From positions 59,072,257-59,136,256 of the forward strand of contig NC_077238.1 in NCBI RefSeq assembly GCF_947179165.1: a stretch of DNA of 64,000 bases, read 5' to 3'. The DNA comes from Solanum dulcamara (taxonomy: Eukaryota; Streptophyta; Magnoliopsida; Solanales; Solanaceae). The position numbers and the translations under genes are program-made. Of this stretch, positions 1 through 11,665 are shown piece after piece. The notes beneath the pieces are model-generated. The model did not search any database. It was given only the letters and a program-made list of their open reading frames with translations, and was not told the DNA's origin. Every line of letters begins with the position of its first letter. Position 1 is the first letter of the stretch.

Positions 1-889
1 CACTTTGAGCCTTAAGACTTTACTTCGAACAACCACATTTTAGCATATACCCTTTCTGAGTGTTTATATGCATTATCTCTCTTTTGGTCTGACCTTTTTG
101 AGCGCACTAAAGATGTGTGAGTTGTCAAAGACAAATATTGAAAAGTCATTCAAAGTATATGTTGACTTCAAAAAAAAAAAAAGAACACCCCAAACAAATA
201 GGAGAAACTTCAAAAGATATTTTAAAAAAAGGCTTAGACAAGTTAAGTTTTAAAAGAAGTCAAAAAGTGTAAAAGAAAGGAACAACAATGAGGATCAAGT
301 GCTAAAATCTTAACAAACTTTGAAAGCACAAATTCAGTGCAATGCTCAAGAAGGAATTAAGTCACTTTATTCCAAATGACTATCCTACCCTTTCCTAAGC
401 CTACATTACAAGCCGATAACAAGTCCTACATGATTTCATTTCACATATTCTCACATTAGTGGACATTTACATAAAGGTCAAGCCTATGGTATCACATTGC
501 ATGCATTGAATATTCTTTGGGTGTGAATGTACTTTACAAAATGTCCTTGAATCAAAACACTTTAAATATGTGCAAATTATGACTTTCTGTTGGTGAGAGC
601 ACTTGAAGCATGATGTTGGGCCTAGTTCAAATCCTTTGTTTGGAGCAAGATGAACATATCTTATCGTTACTTAAGTAAATTTGAGGTACCATTTGAAGTC
701 ATAGAAATTATCTCGAAGTCAATCTCGGTTGAATGAGAAAGCATTGGTGAGAAATTTCTATACAATACTATTGTTGGTGCTAACTATAGTTAAAATATGT
801 TTTCTTGTTCGAAAAATAAAAATGGGTTGATACCCACATTTTAATATTTGTCAAAGGAATTTTCTTTGACCATTCTCTATTAATATTAC

Positions 890-1260
890 ATTTTTTGGGT
901 CGTCATACCCTTTAACATGACACATTTTAAAAGTTGATTTGTTATTTCATCTAAAATGATATTTCTTTTTTAAAAAAAAATTGGTTTGTCATGACATTCA
1001 AAATGATACTTTTTTTTATCGGTTTGTCAATCCCTTTAACATGAGACATTTCTAAATTTGATTTGTTATTTCATATAAAATTATATATATATATTTTTAA
1101 TATTGGTTTTTCATGTCATTCAAAATGATACCTTTTAAAGTTGATTTGTTACCTCGGGCATAAGGATATCTTTTAAATTATTTTGTCATGCCATTCAAAT
1201 TGACACTTTTTAAAATTGGTTTGTCATGCCGTTCAAAATTATATTTTTTTATTATTGGTT
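890..1260 (+). repeat. degenerate AT-rich repeat field
   Basis: The phrases TTGGTTTGTCATG, CATTCAAAATGATA and GTTGATTTGTTA recur at irregular spacing with many substitutions and poly-T/A runs. It appears to be an older, eroded tandem array preceding the cleaner minisatellite that follows in the same element. Confidence 0.55.
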
Positions 1261-1407
1261 ATTTCCTTCAATTAATATTTTTGTAAGATTCAGAATATTA
1301 TTTTGTTCAAAGTAAGACATTGGATCATTACCTTTGTTCATATAAGGCCATGTTTGCATAGTTTAAGTTGCATTTATGTAATTGTTTCTACTAACATTCT
1401 TATTGCA

Positions 1408-2330
1408 GATTAGGTCGTCTGCCTTTCAAGGAGACACCTTGGGACGTCACCTCCCTAAAAAGTGATATTTCAAGTTCAAACTAGGTCTTTCTCCTTTCAA
1501 GGGACACGTTGGGACGTCACCTCCCTAAAAAGTGACATTTCAAGTTCAAATTAGGTCATCCTCCTTTCAAGGGACACGTTGGGACGTCACCTCCCTAAAA
1601 AGTGACATTACAAGTTCAAATTAGGTCGTCCACCTTTCAAGGTACACTTTGACACTTCACCTCCCTAAAAAGTGACATTTCAAGTTCAAATTGGGTCTTT
1701 CGCCTTTTAAGTGGCAAATTGGGACTTTATCCCCTAAAAAGTGACATCTTGGGACGTCACCTCCCTAAAAAGTGAAATGTTTGGACGTGACCTCCTTAAA
1801 AAGTGACATATTGGGACGTCACCTCCCTAAAAAGTGACATGTTGGGATGTCACCTCCCTAAAAGTGACATTTCAAGTTCAAATTAGGTTGTCCTCGTTTC
1901 AAGGGACACGTTGGGATGTCACCTCCTTAAAAAGTGACATTTTAAGTTCAAATTGGGTCATCCTCCTTTCAAGGTACACATTGGGATGATTTGCTCCTTA
2001 AAAAGTGACATTTCAAGTTCAAATTGGGTTGTCCGCCTTTCAAGTGACAAATTGGGACGTCACCTCCCTAAAAAGTGACATTTAAAATAGGGTCTTCCGC
2101 CTTTCAAAGATACATGTTCATTGTCACTTCTCTTCAAGTGATATTTTAAAGTCAAATTGGTCGTCTACCTTTCGAGGGACACGATGGGTTATCATATCCC
2201 TTCAAGTGATATTTAAAATTCAAATTGGATAATCCGCTTTTCAAAGAGACACTTTGGATTGTCACATCCCCTCAAGTGACATTTTAAATTAAAATTGGGT
2301 CATCTGCCTTTCAAAGGTACAAAAGTTTTC
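1408..2330 (+). repeat. 70-bp minisatellite in the retroelement 3' region
   Basis: The core GGGACGTCACCTCCCTAAAA starts at 1441, 1511 and 1581, with a degenerate copy at 1651, so the period is 70 bp. Each unit also contains TTTCAAGGGACACGTT and CAAGTTCAAATTAGGTC. Between about 1735 and 1870 the array switches to a shorter unit of roughly 37 bp containing only the core. Copies decay towards 2330. Ogre/Tat elements are known to carry tandem repeats in this position. Confidence 0.85.
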
Positions 2331-2549
2331 ACTTGGCATTTTGAAAGTAGCATCCAAGGTATGTGAATTTTTTCAGTGTTGAAGCAATTCTTTCCCTTTT
2401 ATGTATATTTTCAGCCTCATTGATGGATGTAGAGTATTGTTCAAAAGCTCTACTAATGTCTCATATCATTTTGTTCAAAGTTTATCAAATCAAAATTGGG
2501 TTCGTCAACTTTGTTTGTCCATGATTTCTTTCATCAATCCTAGACAAAC

Positions 2550-2559
2550 AAAGGGGCAA
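2550..2559 (+). other. putative polypurine tract
   Basis: AAAGGGGCAA lies directly before the LTR-like sequence. It fits the plus-strand primer site of an LTR retrotransposon. The exact LTR start was not confirmed because no second LTR is in the window. Confidence 0.4.
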
Positions 2560-4227
2560 GTTTTTAAAACCCAATTTTAGCTCACGGTGCTTAAAATTAA
2601 CTACTTCGGTCTATCGAATACAAGACTCAATTATTCAATCATATTTCATATTTTTTCTTGTGGTCCCCCTTCCCTTTCCCCATTTTTAAACTCTCTCTCT
2701 CTCTTCTCTTATTAATCCCTCATATTTTTCTCCAGCACATGAGCCATTTGGTTTTTCTCTCTTTCTACACACATATTTTTCTCCTTCTCACTACCTCCAT
2801 GAACCAAACCCATCACTGCTTCACCAAATACCAAAATGCCTTTTCTCCACCTCGCCACTACAATATGAGGATCCGGCGAAGTCACTGCCTTGCTGCCATT
2901 ATTGCCTCCACATCCACCAAAAAAATAAATACCATCTCCGGCTAGCTCCGTTTGTGGTGAGGTTTGATTTTCCCTTTTGAATCTAACTAAAATTGATGTT
3001 CTTTTATTTTATTTTTTCTCTTCTTATTGATATATTTTGCTGTGTTTCAGACGGTATATTTTTGCCATCTTTATTTTACATTTTGTTTTAATGTTTAGTT
3101 ATTGATTGTATATTGATCTGTTCTTTGTTGTTAAGTCTCCCTTAGTTAATAGAGTGTTATTTTGAGGCTTGTTTGTTGGTTTTGAGTATTTTTAGTGATT
3201 TTTGAACTTATCCAGTAGTCTTAGTCTTGTTTTACTTATTTATGTGTTAATATAATTGCTATTGTATAGATCTGGTCAAAGCTTGTCTTATTGATGATTC
3301 ATTTGGATTTTTCATCATGTTATTGCAATTTTATAAATATTTTTGTATTAAATCCTTTTTTCTAATTGTTTGCACTGTTCTTGTTTTATTTTTACTATTC
3401 TAGTATTTTGCTTACATAAATTTGTCTTGATGGTCTGTTATGTTGTTATATCTTTGCAATTCACAGATTTTCCTTCGTTAGAAGTTTTTTTTTTGTTGCT
3501 AGTGATTATGTTAATTTTTCAATAATTCTATCATCTTGTTTATTAGTTATACTGTTGGTGATGGAATTTTTGAGTTATTTTTTTTATCATTTGTTCTTTT
3601 GATAACAAGTTGAAAATGACCAATGAAAAAATTTCTTCGTCGATTTTCGAGACCTCCCCATTTTAAAAGACGAAAATTTAAATTTAAATTTACATTACAC
3701 ATTATACATTATAGTTGGTGGTTTTGAACTCCGGTAATGCTACTACCATTTTTCTTTTTTTGAATCTAATACATGTTCATTAGGTTGGTTTGATTATGTA
3801 CTGTTAGTTTAGAATGTTGTATAGTTTTTTTACTAGTTGTTATGCCCTATTTCCTGCCATGCTTTGATATTTCCTTAACTTTTCGTGCAATTTTTTATTT
3901 TAGTGTTCTTTGTCTTATTCTTACACACATATCGTTTGGGTGTTTTTCGAGCTACTAGTGTACTATTCTTTTTTTTGTTGCTTTATTTGACATTTTGTTT
4001 ATTATATATAGTTATGTGATTAGGTATACTTTGTCACTTTGTGTAGGGTATGTGTCTTTTTCAATAATTTATTTATCATTATTTTTATAGATCTATCTTG
4101 ATCACTGATAAAGTTTCTCTTTTTGTTTTGGATCAATTTTTAATTACTTTATTATAATGATACTATATTTTAGATTAAAAGTGGCCGATGAAGAAATCTC
4201 TCCGTCGTTGTTGTTGTTATTGATGCT

Positions 4228-4260
<33 letters not shown>

Positions 4261-4870
4261 GCTATTGTTGTTATTGTTGTTGTTATTCTTCTTATTATTG
4301 TTATTCTTCTTATTATTATTATTATTATTTATCCATTACTAACATGTTTACTAAGTGTTTTTACAGGTATCCAAAGTTTCCTCCCGAAAAAGCTATTCGA
4401 ATTAAATTCGAATAATATTTTTAATTAGTTATTGTGTATATTATTAGATGTAGACAAATATTAAACTATTTTTAATATTATTATTTTATTTTATTTTTTG
4501 TGTATATTTTATGTTTATACTTGTGTATAATTTTATCTTCTCCTCAATTTAAAAAATGAATTCAGCTGGGACCCACAATTGTGGATCTCTAAAGGATGTT
4601 AATACCTTCCCTTCGGGATTACTTGAACTCCTTACCTAAAATCTAATGGTTTCATAGAATATTTTTCTTAATTAATAAATTGGTTTTTTAATTATCCTAA
4701 AATTAGGTGGCAACTCCTTAAAATAATATTCTTTCTTTAAATGTCTTTTTAAACTATTAAATTGATGATTTTTTACGAGTTCCACAACGTTGCAACTTAT
4801 TTGCACAAAATAGCGATGTAACAGACACATAAGACTTGACCACTTTAGGAGTAGGTTAAGCAATTTACTT
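2560..4870 (+). mobile_element. Ogre/Tat-type Gypsy LTR (partial)
   Basis: About 2.3 kb of non-coding T-rich sequence with a pyrimidine-rich block (2650-2770), a TTG/TTA microsatellite, and a tail containing TAGGTGGCAACTCC (near 4705) and a degenerate AACGTTGCAACTT (near 4787). These tail motifs resemble the end of Ogre/Tat LTRs. The right boundary is eroded; 4850-4870 is an estimate. Short frames in it (for example 2658-2945) have no recognisable domain. Confidence 0.5.
4200..4332 (+). repeat. (TTG)n/(TTA)n compound microsatellite
   Basis: Long runs of TTG pass into TTATTG and then TTATTATTA inside the LTR. A frame through it reads as poly-leucine, which is a by-product of the repeat and not a gene. 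Confidence 0.9.
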
Positions 4871-5250
4871 TCCTTTGCTTTCCCTACTTTTCCAAACCAA
4901 GCAACGCGAAACATCCTCCACATCATCATCTTCCACAGGAGGAAGCACAATATCAAATTAAGGGAGTGGAGAAGAAGGCATGTCGTCCTAAATGGGTCCA
5001 GGTGAGTGGAATGACAGTTTTTTTGAGGACTCGACTTCAGTCTCTAAAGGATTTGGTCGAGGATATTTACGCATCTCTGTCAGGCTCTATACTATCCACT
5101 CATTGCCTACAACTAGAATATTTGACATGTTCCCTCATTCTTTGGCAGGTCCCCTTTGAACAATTGTTTGGACATTAGAAAAGTAGTCTGGCCATGTTGA
5201 GGGATAGAAACTATTGGTACTACTGAGGATTACAGAACACGTGCTTTGAT

Positions 5251-5426
5251 GCCCGTTTGGATTAGCTTATAAGCTACTTATAAGTCTTTTTCAGCTTTTT
5301 TGAGTTTTTGGCAGGCCAACTTAAAGTTATTTTGTACTTAAAATAAGCCTAAAAATTAATTGGGTATGTTTGACTTAACCTATTAAAACAACGTATAAGC
5401 TAAAAAAAAAGCTTATCCAAATAGGC
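5251..5426. mobile_element. MITE with GCCCGTTTGGAT-type terminal repeats
   Basis: The left end GCCCGTTTGGATTAGC is matched, inverted, by the right end (reverse complement GCCTATTTGGATAAGC). The interior is rich in CTTATAAGC-type inverted repeats. No clean target duplication is visible. A second member of the same family lies at 58849-59101. Confidence 0.7.
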
Positions 5427-6180
5427 TCTAAGCCTCTGAGTGAGAAGAGACTGATGGAGAAGAAGATGGTGAGGGAGTGAGTTCAAGGGTAAGGGGACAG
5501 GGATTTTCTTCTAGGTACGAGGATGTGAGAGGTTGTTTAGGAAATAGAGTCAAAGAAGAATCAACTAACTCTATGACTGGAGTTGATACCACAGAAGTGA
5601 TCAACAAAGGTTTATGAGGGTGGAGGGGGTATCGATTTATGGAGAGATACAAGAGTTGGATGATTATTTACTATGACACTCTTAGAAGGGATGAAGGCTA
5701 AGACATTTTAATTACAGATTCTTCTCTTGCTTTTGTTCTTTGAACTTTGAAAAGATTAGCGGTGGAGGTTAGGAGATTCAAAGAAGAAGAGTGAAAGAAA
5801 AGAGAAGAGAGAGAATTGGACATAAAATAAGGACAAAAGACATGTCTGGTCCAAGATAGGTCGTGCCGATAAATTTTTAAAGTGATGTGACAATGGTATA
5901 GAGAATGAATGAGTGACATGTGGCAATTTGAATGGTTCTCACAAGCATTTAAAAAGTGGGAGTTTAGATCCTAAACTTTGAGAACATACCAGGTCCCTCT
6001 CCTCTATTATTTTGAAATATACTCGTCAGGATATGTCATATGAACTCCTCTTCTTCATTTGGTTTACCATTCGTGTATACCTACAAAAGGTATGAAACTA
6101 AATTTAAACCAAAAATACTAATTACTATTAAGGATACCTTTTCCCTAATAATAGCCAATAATGGGTTGATGAAATCAAAT
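5427..6180 (-). pseudogene. possible env-like/3' region of the SIRE-like Copia element
   Basis: On the minus strand this segment lies just downstream of RNase H, where SIRE-type Copia elements carry an extra env-like frame. Broken frames (5428-5652, 5698-5919) encode Ser/Pro/Thr-rich peptide but no domain I can name. The assignment is positional. It could equally be LTR or unrelated DNA. Confidence 0.3.
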
Positions 6181-7720
6181 TTTGGTTAGTCAGTTCAACT
6201 TTATCAGCCCTTGCTTCAGCTAATTCTTCTCGAACTGATCCTTATTTAGAGCCTTTATGAAAATATCAATTACTTGGTCTTCAATTTTGTAGAAATGCAT
6301 ACAAATGTTACCCTTTTCAACATTGTCCACATTGTCCCTCAGAAAGTGATGTCTCACATCAATGTGTTTAGTTTTCTTATGATGCAATGTATTGTTGGCC
6401 ATGTTTAGTGCACTTGTGTTGTCACGAAAGAGTTGGACAATGTTAGTGACTACTTCAAAATCCTGGAGTTGTTGCTTGATCTATAGAAACTAAGCATAAC
6501 AAGATGTAGTTGTTACATACTATGCCTCAACCTAGAAATAGCCACTAATTTTTGCTTCTTTTTGCCTAAAGAGAATAAAGATGAATCTAAAAAATGAGTC
6601 ATTCTTGAGGTGCTTTTCCTATCAACTAGGTACCCAATGTAATCTACATCAGCATACCCGACTGAATCAAATGAATCACCAGATGGATATAATGGAACCA
6701 GGTCCCCTGTCCCTTTCAAGTATCTCAAGATGTTTTTAGCAGCTTTCAAGTGAGATTCCTTAGGACAGGCTTGAAATGTTGCACACATACTGAAACTAAA
6801 AACAATATCAGGTCTTCTAGCTGTCAGGTATAAAAGAGATCTAGTGATTCCTCTATACATAATTTCATTCACATATGGACCAGGTCTGTTAGTGTCTAGT
6901 TTTGAGCTTGTACCCATAGGAGTATCTATGGGCTCTGACTCAGTCATGTGAAACTTCTTTAGTAGCTCCTTGATGTATTTCTCTTGATTGATCATTATTA
7001 CATTTTGAGTTTATTTGATCTACAACCCTGAAAGTAAATTTAGTTGACCCATCATACTCATCTCAAACTCACTTCCCATGAGTGCAACAAATTCTTTACA
7101 TAGTGAGTCCGAGGTTGCTCCAAAAATGATATCATCTACATTGACCTGGACAATGAGCAATTTTTTCCTCTTAACTTCAAGAAGAGAGTATTATTATTTT
7201 TCCCTCTTTTGAACACGTATTCAAGAAGAAACTTTGATAGCCTCTCATACTATGCCCTGGGAGCTTGTTTCAATCCATATAGGGTCTTATCAAGTTTCAA
7301 TACATGATTGAGTAGATCAATATCTTTAAATCTCAAAGGCTGCTTGACGTAAACTTCCTCTTCAAATACCATTGAGAAAGAGACTTTTCACATCCATTTG
7401 AAACAACTTGAATCCCACATAGGCAGCAAAGGCAATAAGGATTTTTATGGCTTCCATCCTTGCAACAGGGGTGAAGGTCTCTTCATAATCAATTTCTTCT
7501 TCTCTATTATAACCCTGCACAACAAGCCTTTGTCTTGTTTCTAGTCATAACACCATTCTTATCCAGTTTGTTTTTGTATACCCATTTGGTCTTAATGATG
7601 ATTCTGTCAACAGGTCCGGGAACCAAGTGCCATACTTTCTTTCAAATTGATGCAGCTCCTCCTACATGAAATTCACCCGGTCAGTATCCTTGAGTGCATC
7701 CTTCATATTTTTGGGCTCAA
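6181..7720 (-). pseudogene. decayed Copia (SIRE-like) reverse transcriptase and RNase H
   Basis: The best frame, 6513-6995, reads through the RT/RNase H connection and RNase H start: YIKELLKKF, TPMGTSSKLD, RSLLYLTARRPDI, LRYLKGTGDL, then a degraded GYADVDYIGY. The RNase H end is at 6220-6402 (KHIDVRHHFLRDNV). Further right the catalytic motif survives as NVDDIIFGAT near 7120-7160, the form typical of SIRE elements. Frameshifts and stops separate every block, so no functional polyprotein can be made. The start and end are domain limits, not a CDS. Confidence 0.85.
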
Positions 7721-8810
7721 TGGTGGATATGAATGTTTAGAAGGCAATCATGCTTCCTTTCTGAGATCTGGTGTGCATGCCTGAATCCAAGGGTGAGATG
7801 ACGTTATCTAGAGATGAGATGATTTTTTTCCAGCCTAATCTTCTTTTGAGCTAATGTGTTTGACTGGCACTAGGTTCTTGAGCTTCTTTATTAGTAGGTT
7901 TAGGTGGAGAAAGATCAACATTTCCTATAAGATCTTACGGACCAAGTCCTTCAGCTTCCTCATTTTTCTCCAAATCATTAACTTTCTCAGCAAGATCACC
8001 AATGTTAACTTCTTCATTAAGATAGTCTCTTTGAATTAGAAGAGGTTTTTCTATCTTAGCATCATCCTTGTTGGTTGATGAATATCCGAGGAACACTTAT
8101 TCATTACTCTTGGGATCAAACTTTCCATGATCATCCTTTTCATTGTTCAAAACAAAACGCTTGCATCCAAAGGCCTAATATAATTTAACTTAGGCTTTCG
8201 ATTATTAATTAATTCATAGGAAGTTTCATTTAGAATTGACCCATTAGACACATGTTGGTCACATAACAAACAGTATTGATAGCTTCAACCTAGAAGTTCT
8301 TTGGAAGATCAACATCAATCAACATGGTTCTTGAAATGGCAAATGGGCTTATATTCTTCCTTTCAACTACTACGGTTTTTTGAGGAGTTCTTGGGGTTGA
8401 GAAGTTGTGACTGATCCCATGATATGTGCAGAAGTTCTCCATTTTTGCATTTACAAATTTTGTTCCATGATTAGACTTGATCCCTATAATTTTACAGTTA
8501 AGCTTTACCTGAATCTGCTTAGCAAAGATCATTAGAGCTTCAAACATTTCATCTTTAGATCTCAGGAACATGGTCCAAGTAAATCTTGAGAAATCATTTA
8601 CAATCACAAAGATGTATTTCTTCTATCATCTTCTTTGAATTTTTACAGGTCCACAATGTCCATGTGGAGTAATCCAAGAGGCCTGGTAACTGACTGTCTT
8701 TCTTTGAGAATTGGTAGAGCGGCCATCTAAGCATGATCCTCTCTTGGTGTTAACCATATAGAGAGTACAAGCTCTAATACCAAATATTGGCTTGCATGAG
8801 TCCACCACAT
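7721..8810 (-). pseudogene. decayed Copia integrase and linker
   Basis: The frame at 8290-8607 carries the integrase core: VNDFSRFTWTMFLRSKDE, then IKSNHGTKFVN, where the usual second Asp (SDHG) is Asn, then the ERKN block containing the catalytic Glu. The 8626-8808 frame is the preceding zinc-finger side. 7721-8289 is the degraded linker to RT. This is the same element and strand as the RT remnant at 6181-7720. It ends near 8810 without a visible gag or 5' LTR. Confidence 0.8.
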
Positions 8811-9552
8811 GTAGAGAGACTAAGTCCCTTGACTATACTAGAAACATAAGTGTTTAAGTAAATGCTTAAATTAAAGAACACAAAACTTTACGTGGAAATC
8901 AAACCACGATCCGTCAAACAATATTTCTCAAAACTCCATTAACTTCAAGCAACTCATAAATACAGACTCGAGTACTTAGAACAGATTAAATTCTTAATCC
9001 TACACACCTTATGACACCTGTATTACAAGACACAAAGAGGCAACCCTATTGCCTACTATATCAACTACCTCTAATTAATATAGACTTCAACCACACTATT
9101 CGGCATGTCCAATGTATAAGAGAGACAAAACAACCTAGTATAAGAGAGACAAAACAACCTAGTAGCATGCCAGTGATCGAGGATTGCTGTCCTTTCTGCG
9201 CCTCTGTTGCAATGCCGACCAACCACTGCAGTTTTTGCAGCTTTACAATTGCACACCATTGACTTGTCCTGTAAGACGAGAACTCTGAAGACCAGGTCCT
9301 TTGACTTGGTCCCTTCACTATATAGCTTGTTAATTCATCAAAACTTAAAATGCAACAAAGTCTGGATGTAGTTTTTTTGACGTGAAGTTGGGAGTATTAG
9401 GAAGTTGCATAATCTCCTAATTAAAGCTAGAAAATGCTTCCTCCATCATATTATTGGCATAATTGTTTTTTAACCAAGCCTTGGGACTTCTATTAATTTA
9501 GGTAATGTATTCAAATAAGCCGATGTTATTTGACTTGTATGAAGGCTATCTA
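8811..9552. other. unassigned AT-rich sequence between elements
   Basis: No domain is recognisable. 8850-8930 has the look of an LTR or transposon end but no partner was found. Overlapping antisense frames at 9061-9318 are created by a short duplication and have no recognisable product. Confidence 0.5.
9114..9161 (+). repeat. 24-bp direct tandem duplication
   Basis: TATAAGAGAGACAAAACAAC plus CTAG occurs twice in direct succession without mismatch, so it is probably a recent slippage or repair event. Confidence 0.9.
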
Positions 9553-9555
9553 TTA

Positions 9556-9791
9556 CTCTCTCCGTTTCAATTTGTTTGTCTTTTTTGTTCTAGTTCGTTT
9601 AAAGAAAAAAAAAAATTCTTTTTGACAACTCTTTAATTCTAACTTTTCATATGACATGTTTAAGACAATAAGATTAAAAGGTATTTTTGTACATTTACAA
9701 TATTTTAGCTTAAGACAATAAGATTCTAAAGACTTCTTTAATTTCTTAATCTCCGTGCAAAGTCAAAACCAGACAATTGAAATGGAGAAAG
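9556..9791. mobile_element. Stowaway-type MITE (Tc1/mariner)
   Basis: The left end CTCTCTCCGTTTCAATTTGT and the right end (reverse complement CTTTCTCCATTTCAATTGTC) form terminal inverted repeats. Both sides are flanked by TA (9554-9555 and 9792-9793), the target duplication of this superfamily. The length, about 236 bp, and AT-rich interior are typical. Confidence 0.85.
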
Positions 9792-9793
9792 TA

Positions 9794-10620
9794 ATTGATA
9801 TGGAGTACATTCAATTTGTCTACCTGTAGTATTTCATCCTCTATGTACTTTGTAGAATTTTGAGGGTGTATTCAGATCTGATGTTAAAGTTGAATAATAT
9901 ACCATCTAATTGTGCCAAGAGATTGTGTTTTTTCGCCTCAGACTGCAATATCTGCTCTTCAATCTGTTCTACAAGAGGATTTCAATGCCAGCGAGATCGA
10001 GGTACTTCATTCTTCCTCCACATTATTTATGATTGGGTGTTATTGAATTGTTGCCCATAGCAACCAACCCTTAAGAGGAAGAAAGGAAAAGGAGTGAGAG
10101 GAATGACTGCTTTTTGCTTGCACCTCCTTGCTTTTTCCTCAGAATGAATCATTTTCTCTTTGCTTCATTAGGAAGTATGCCAATATGAGTGCTCCAGGAA
10201 GTTTTACTCTCCCTCGAGATACAATACCCCTTTAGAAATTTGCATATTGTCAGTGTGTTGTCAACCGAAGAAATCGATGAGCACTTAACGACCATCAGTG
10301 AGTGTGATTAATTGCCATTGAATACCATCCGATTCATTAGAGACGTATGATTCACATAAAATATCTTAGGATTCTATTGTACGGCTAGCGCTGAAGTTGA
10401 TTGAATCCTATCACATACGCTCATACGTTTTTCAACTTATTTCCTGCTGTAACTTCTCGCCGTGTCATCTAAGTTTCACAAATTGTTTGAATGCAACTGT
10501 TTGGAATTATTTTCTCTTGCATTTTGGGTCCTGTTTGTGTTTACTGGTAGACAAAAGGAAATTGTGCACACATTTCTCAAAACTTTAATTTGTTTCCTTT
10601 ACATGACCTGATTATTGGGC
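9794..10620. other. no supported feature
   Basis: Mixed sequence with short frames on both strands, none with a recognisable domain. The block 9900-10000 has fairly exon-like base composition, but no splice chain could be built around it. Confidence 0.4.
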
Positions 10621-11180
10621 CCTTAAACAATAGGTGATGTTGGACGCCTCATGAAAATCTTTGTTAATTGTTATCTTCCAATCAGTTCTTGTTGCTCAGT
10701 ATATGATAATGGTTATGACTTTGTGTTACACTACTGATAGGGTAATGTCGGTACGCAGATACATTAATAGTTGCAACTATAGTTCACCACACCACCACGG
10801 CAAGCATGTTTGGTGGGCAGATGTTTACCTAGTTATTACACCACCACGGCGGCATGTCTAGTTGACAGATGTTTATTTAGTTACTACACCACCAAGATGA
10901 CCACTGAGCTGGGCAGGGTCATCATTATGACAGTATTATCATATAGTTCACCATTAGGGAAGTATGATTTTTATATGTGTTTACTTGGTTGTATTCACAC
11001 AGAAAGGTTACAGTGTTATCAAATTTCAGCTCCCAGAGTCGCAAGTTGTTTCTATCCCTAACTTTTGGTATCTTTTATATATTTATATTTACAGGTTTCA
11101 GCCTTACATACTTGGTACATATAATTCGTACTAATGTCCCTTTGCCTGGGGACGTTGCATTTGTGCTGCAGGCGTAGGTA
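10621..11180 (+). mobile_element. Gypsy LTR fragment (plus orientation)
   Basis: The phrase CCTTACATACTTGGTACATA followed by GTACTAATGTCCCTTTGCCT (11102-11146) has counterparts in the solo LTR at 20521-20570 and, inverted, at 26000-26060. This marks the segment as the 3' part of an LTR of that broad type. It also holds a local repeat of CACCACCACGGC/GGCATGT phrases (10787-10860). Both boundaries are truncated. Confidence 0.6.
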
Positions 11181-11650
11181 GAGGCTCTGATACCAAGTCT
11201 GTCACGCTCTAAAATTGGGGGAGGGCGAGATTGGCCTCGATATTGACTGAATCGAGAAGGCAGCTATATAACATCTTAACTGTAACACTTAGGCCAATCA
11301 GGCCAACTGTCACAACAACCAGGACCGACAAGATCGCAACTACATAAAATTTGCAAAACAATATAAGGTCAGCTAGGCCATAATTCAACTGAACTGAGTA
11401 ATGAAAGCCGACAAGACCATAAAGTCAAACTTAACTAAACTGTGCAGACACATCTACAAAAGCCTCTAAAGAGTAACTTACCTAGTGCACAGGACAGGGC
11501 CCTGGCATACCTATACAAACATCATAACACAATACTACCAAACTAGAACATGACTCCTGAAAGAAAGGAGCATACCAACTCTCAGCTGAAGTCGGACTCC
11601 AAGCATACATTTTAGGAATCAAGACATTCAATTTCTAGACCATAATATGA
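11181..11650 (-). mobile_element. Gypsy LTR fragment with Met-tRNA primer site (minus orientation)
   Basis: On the minus strand TTGGTATCAGAGCCTC (11181-11196) is a tRNA-iMet primer-binding site. It is preceded by an LTR end (GCGTGACAG, about 11199-11207), so the LTR extends rightwards from 11200. No coding part remains: the internal side is replaced within 20 bp by a different LTR. The distal LTR limit, close to the SSL stop codon at 11666, is not defined. Confidence 0.6.
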
Positions 11651-11665
11651 GTAAGTTAGCAATGA

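Larger units (their letters stand above)
1..2549 (+). mobile_element. 3' non-coding internal region of an Ogre/Tat-type Gypsy element (fragment)
   Basis: No sustained reading frame is visible. The stretch leads through two repeat fields into a purine run (2550-2559) and then into sequence resembling Ogre/Tat LTRs. This is the order expected between the end of pol and the 3' LTR of such an element on the plus strand. The pol genes would lie left of the window. The assignment rests on layout and recalled resemblance of the LTR tail, not on a coding domain. Confidence 0.5.

Noticed and set aside
1408..2330. Possible CRISPR-like array (regular repeats)
   Set aside because: Repeats are 70 bp head-to-tail without unique spacers, and the DNA is clearly plant nuclear with introns.
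4157..4342. Poly-leucine frame
   Set aside because: It is produced by the TTG/TTA microsatellite; there is no domain and no gene context.
9061..9318. Antisense frames of 62 and 85 codons
   Set aside because: They overlap each other, owe part of their length to a 24-bp duplication and have no recognisable protein features.
10661..11177. Several overlapping short plus-strand frames
   Set aside because: They lie in an LTR fragment in different frames; there are no domains.
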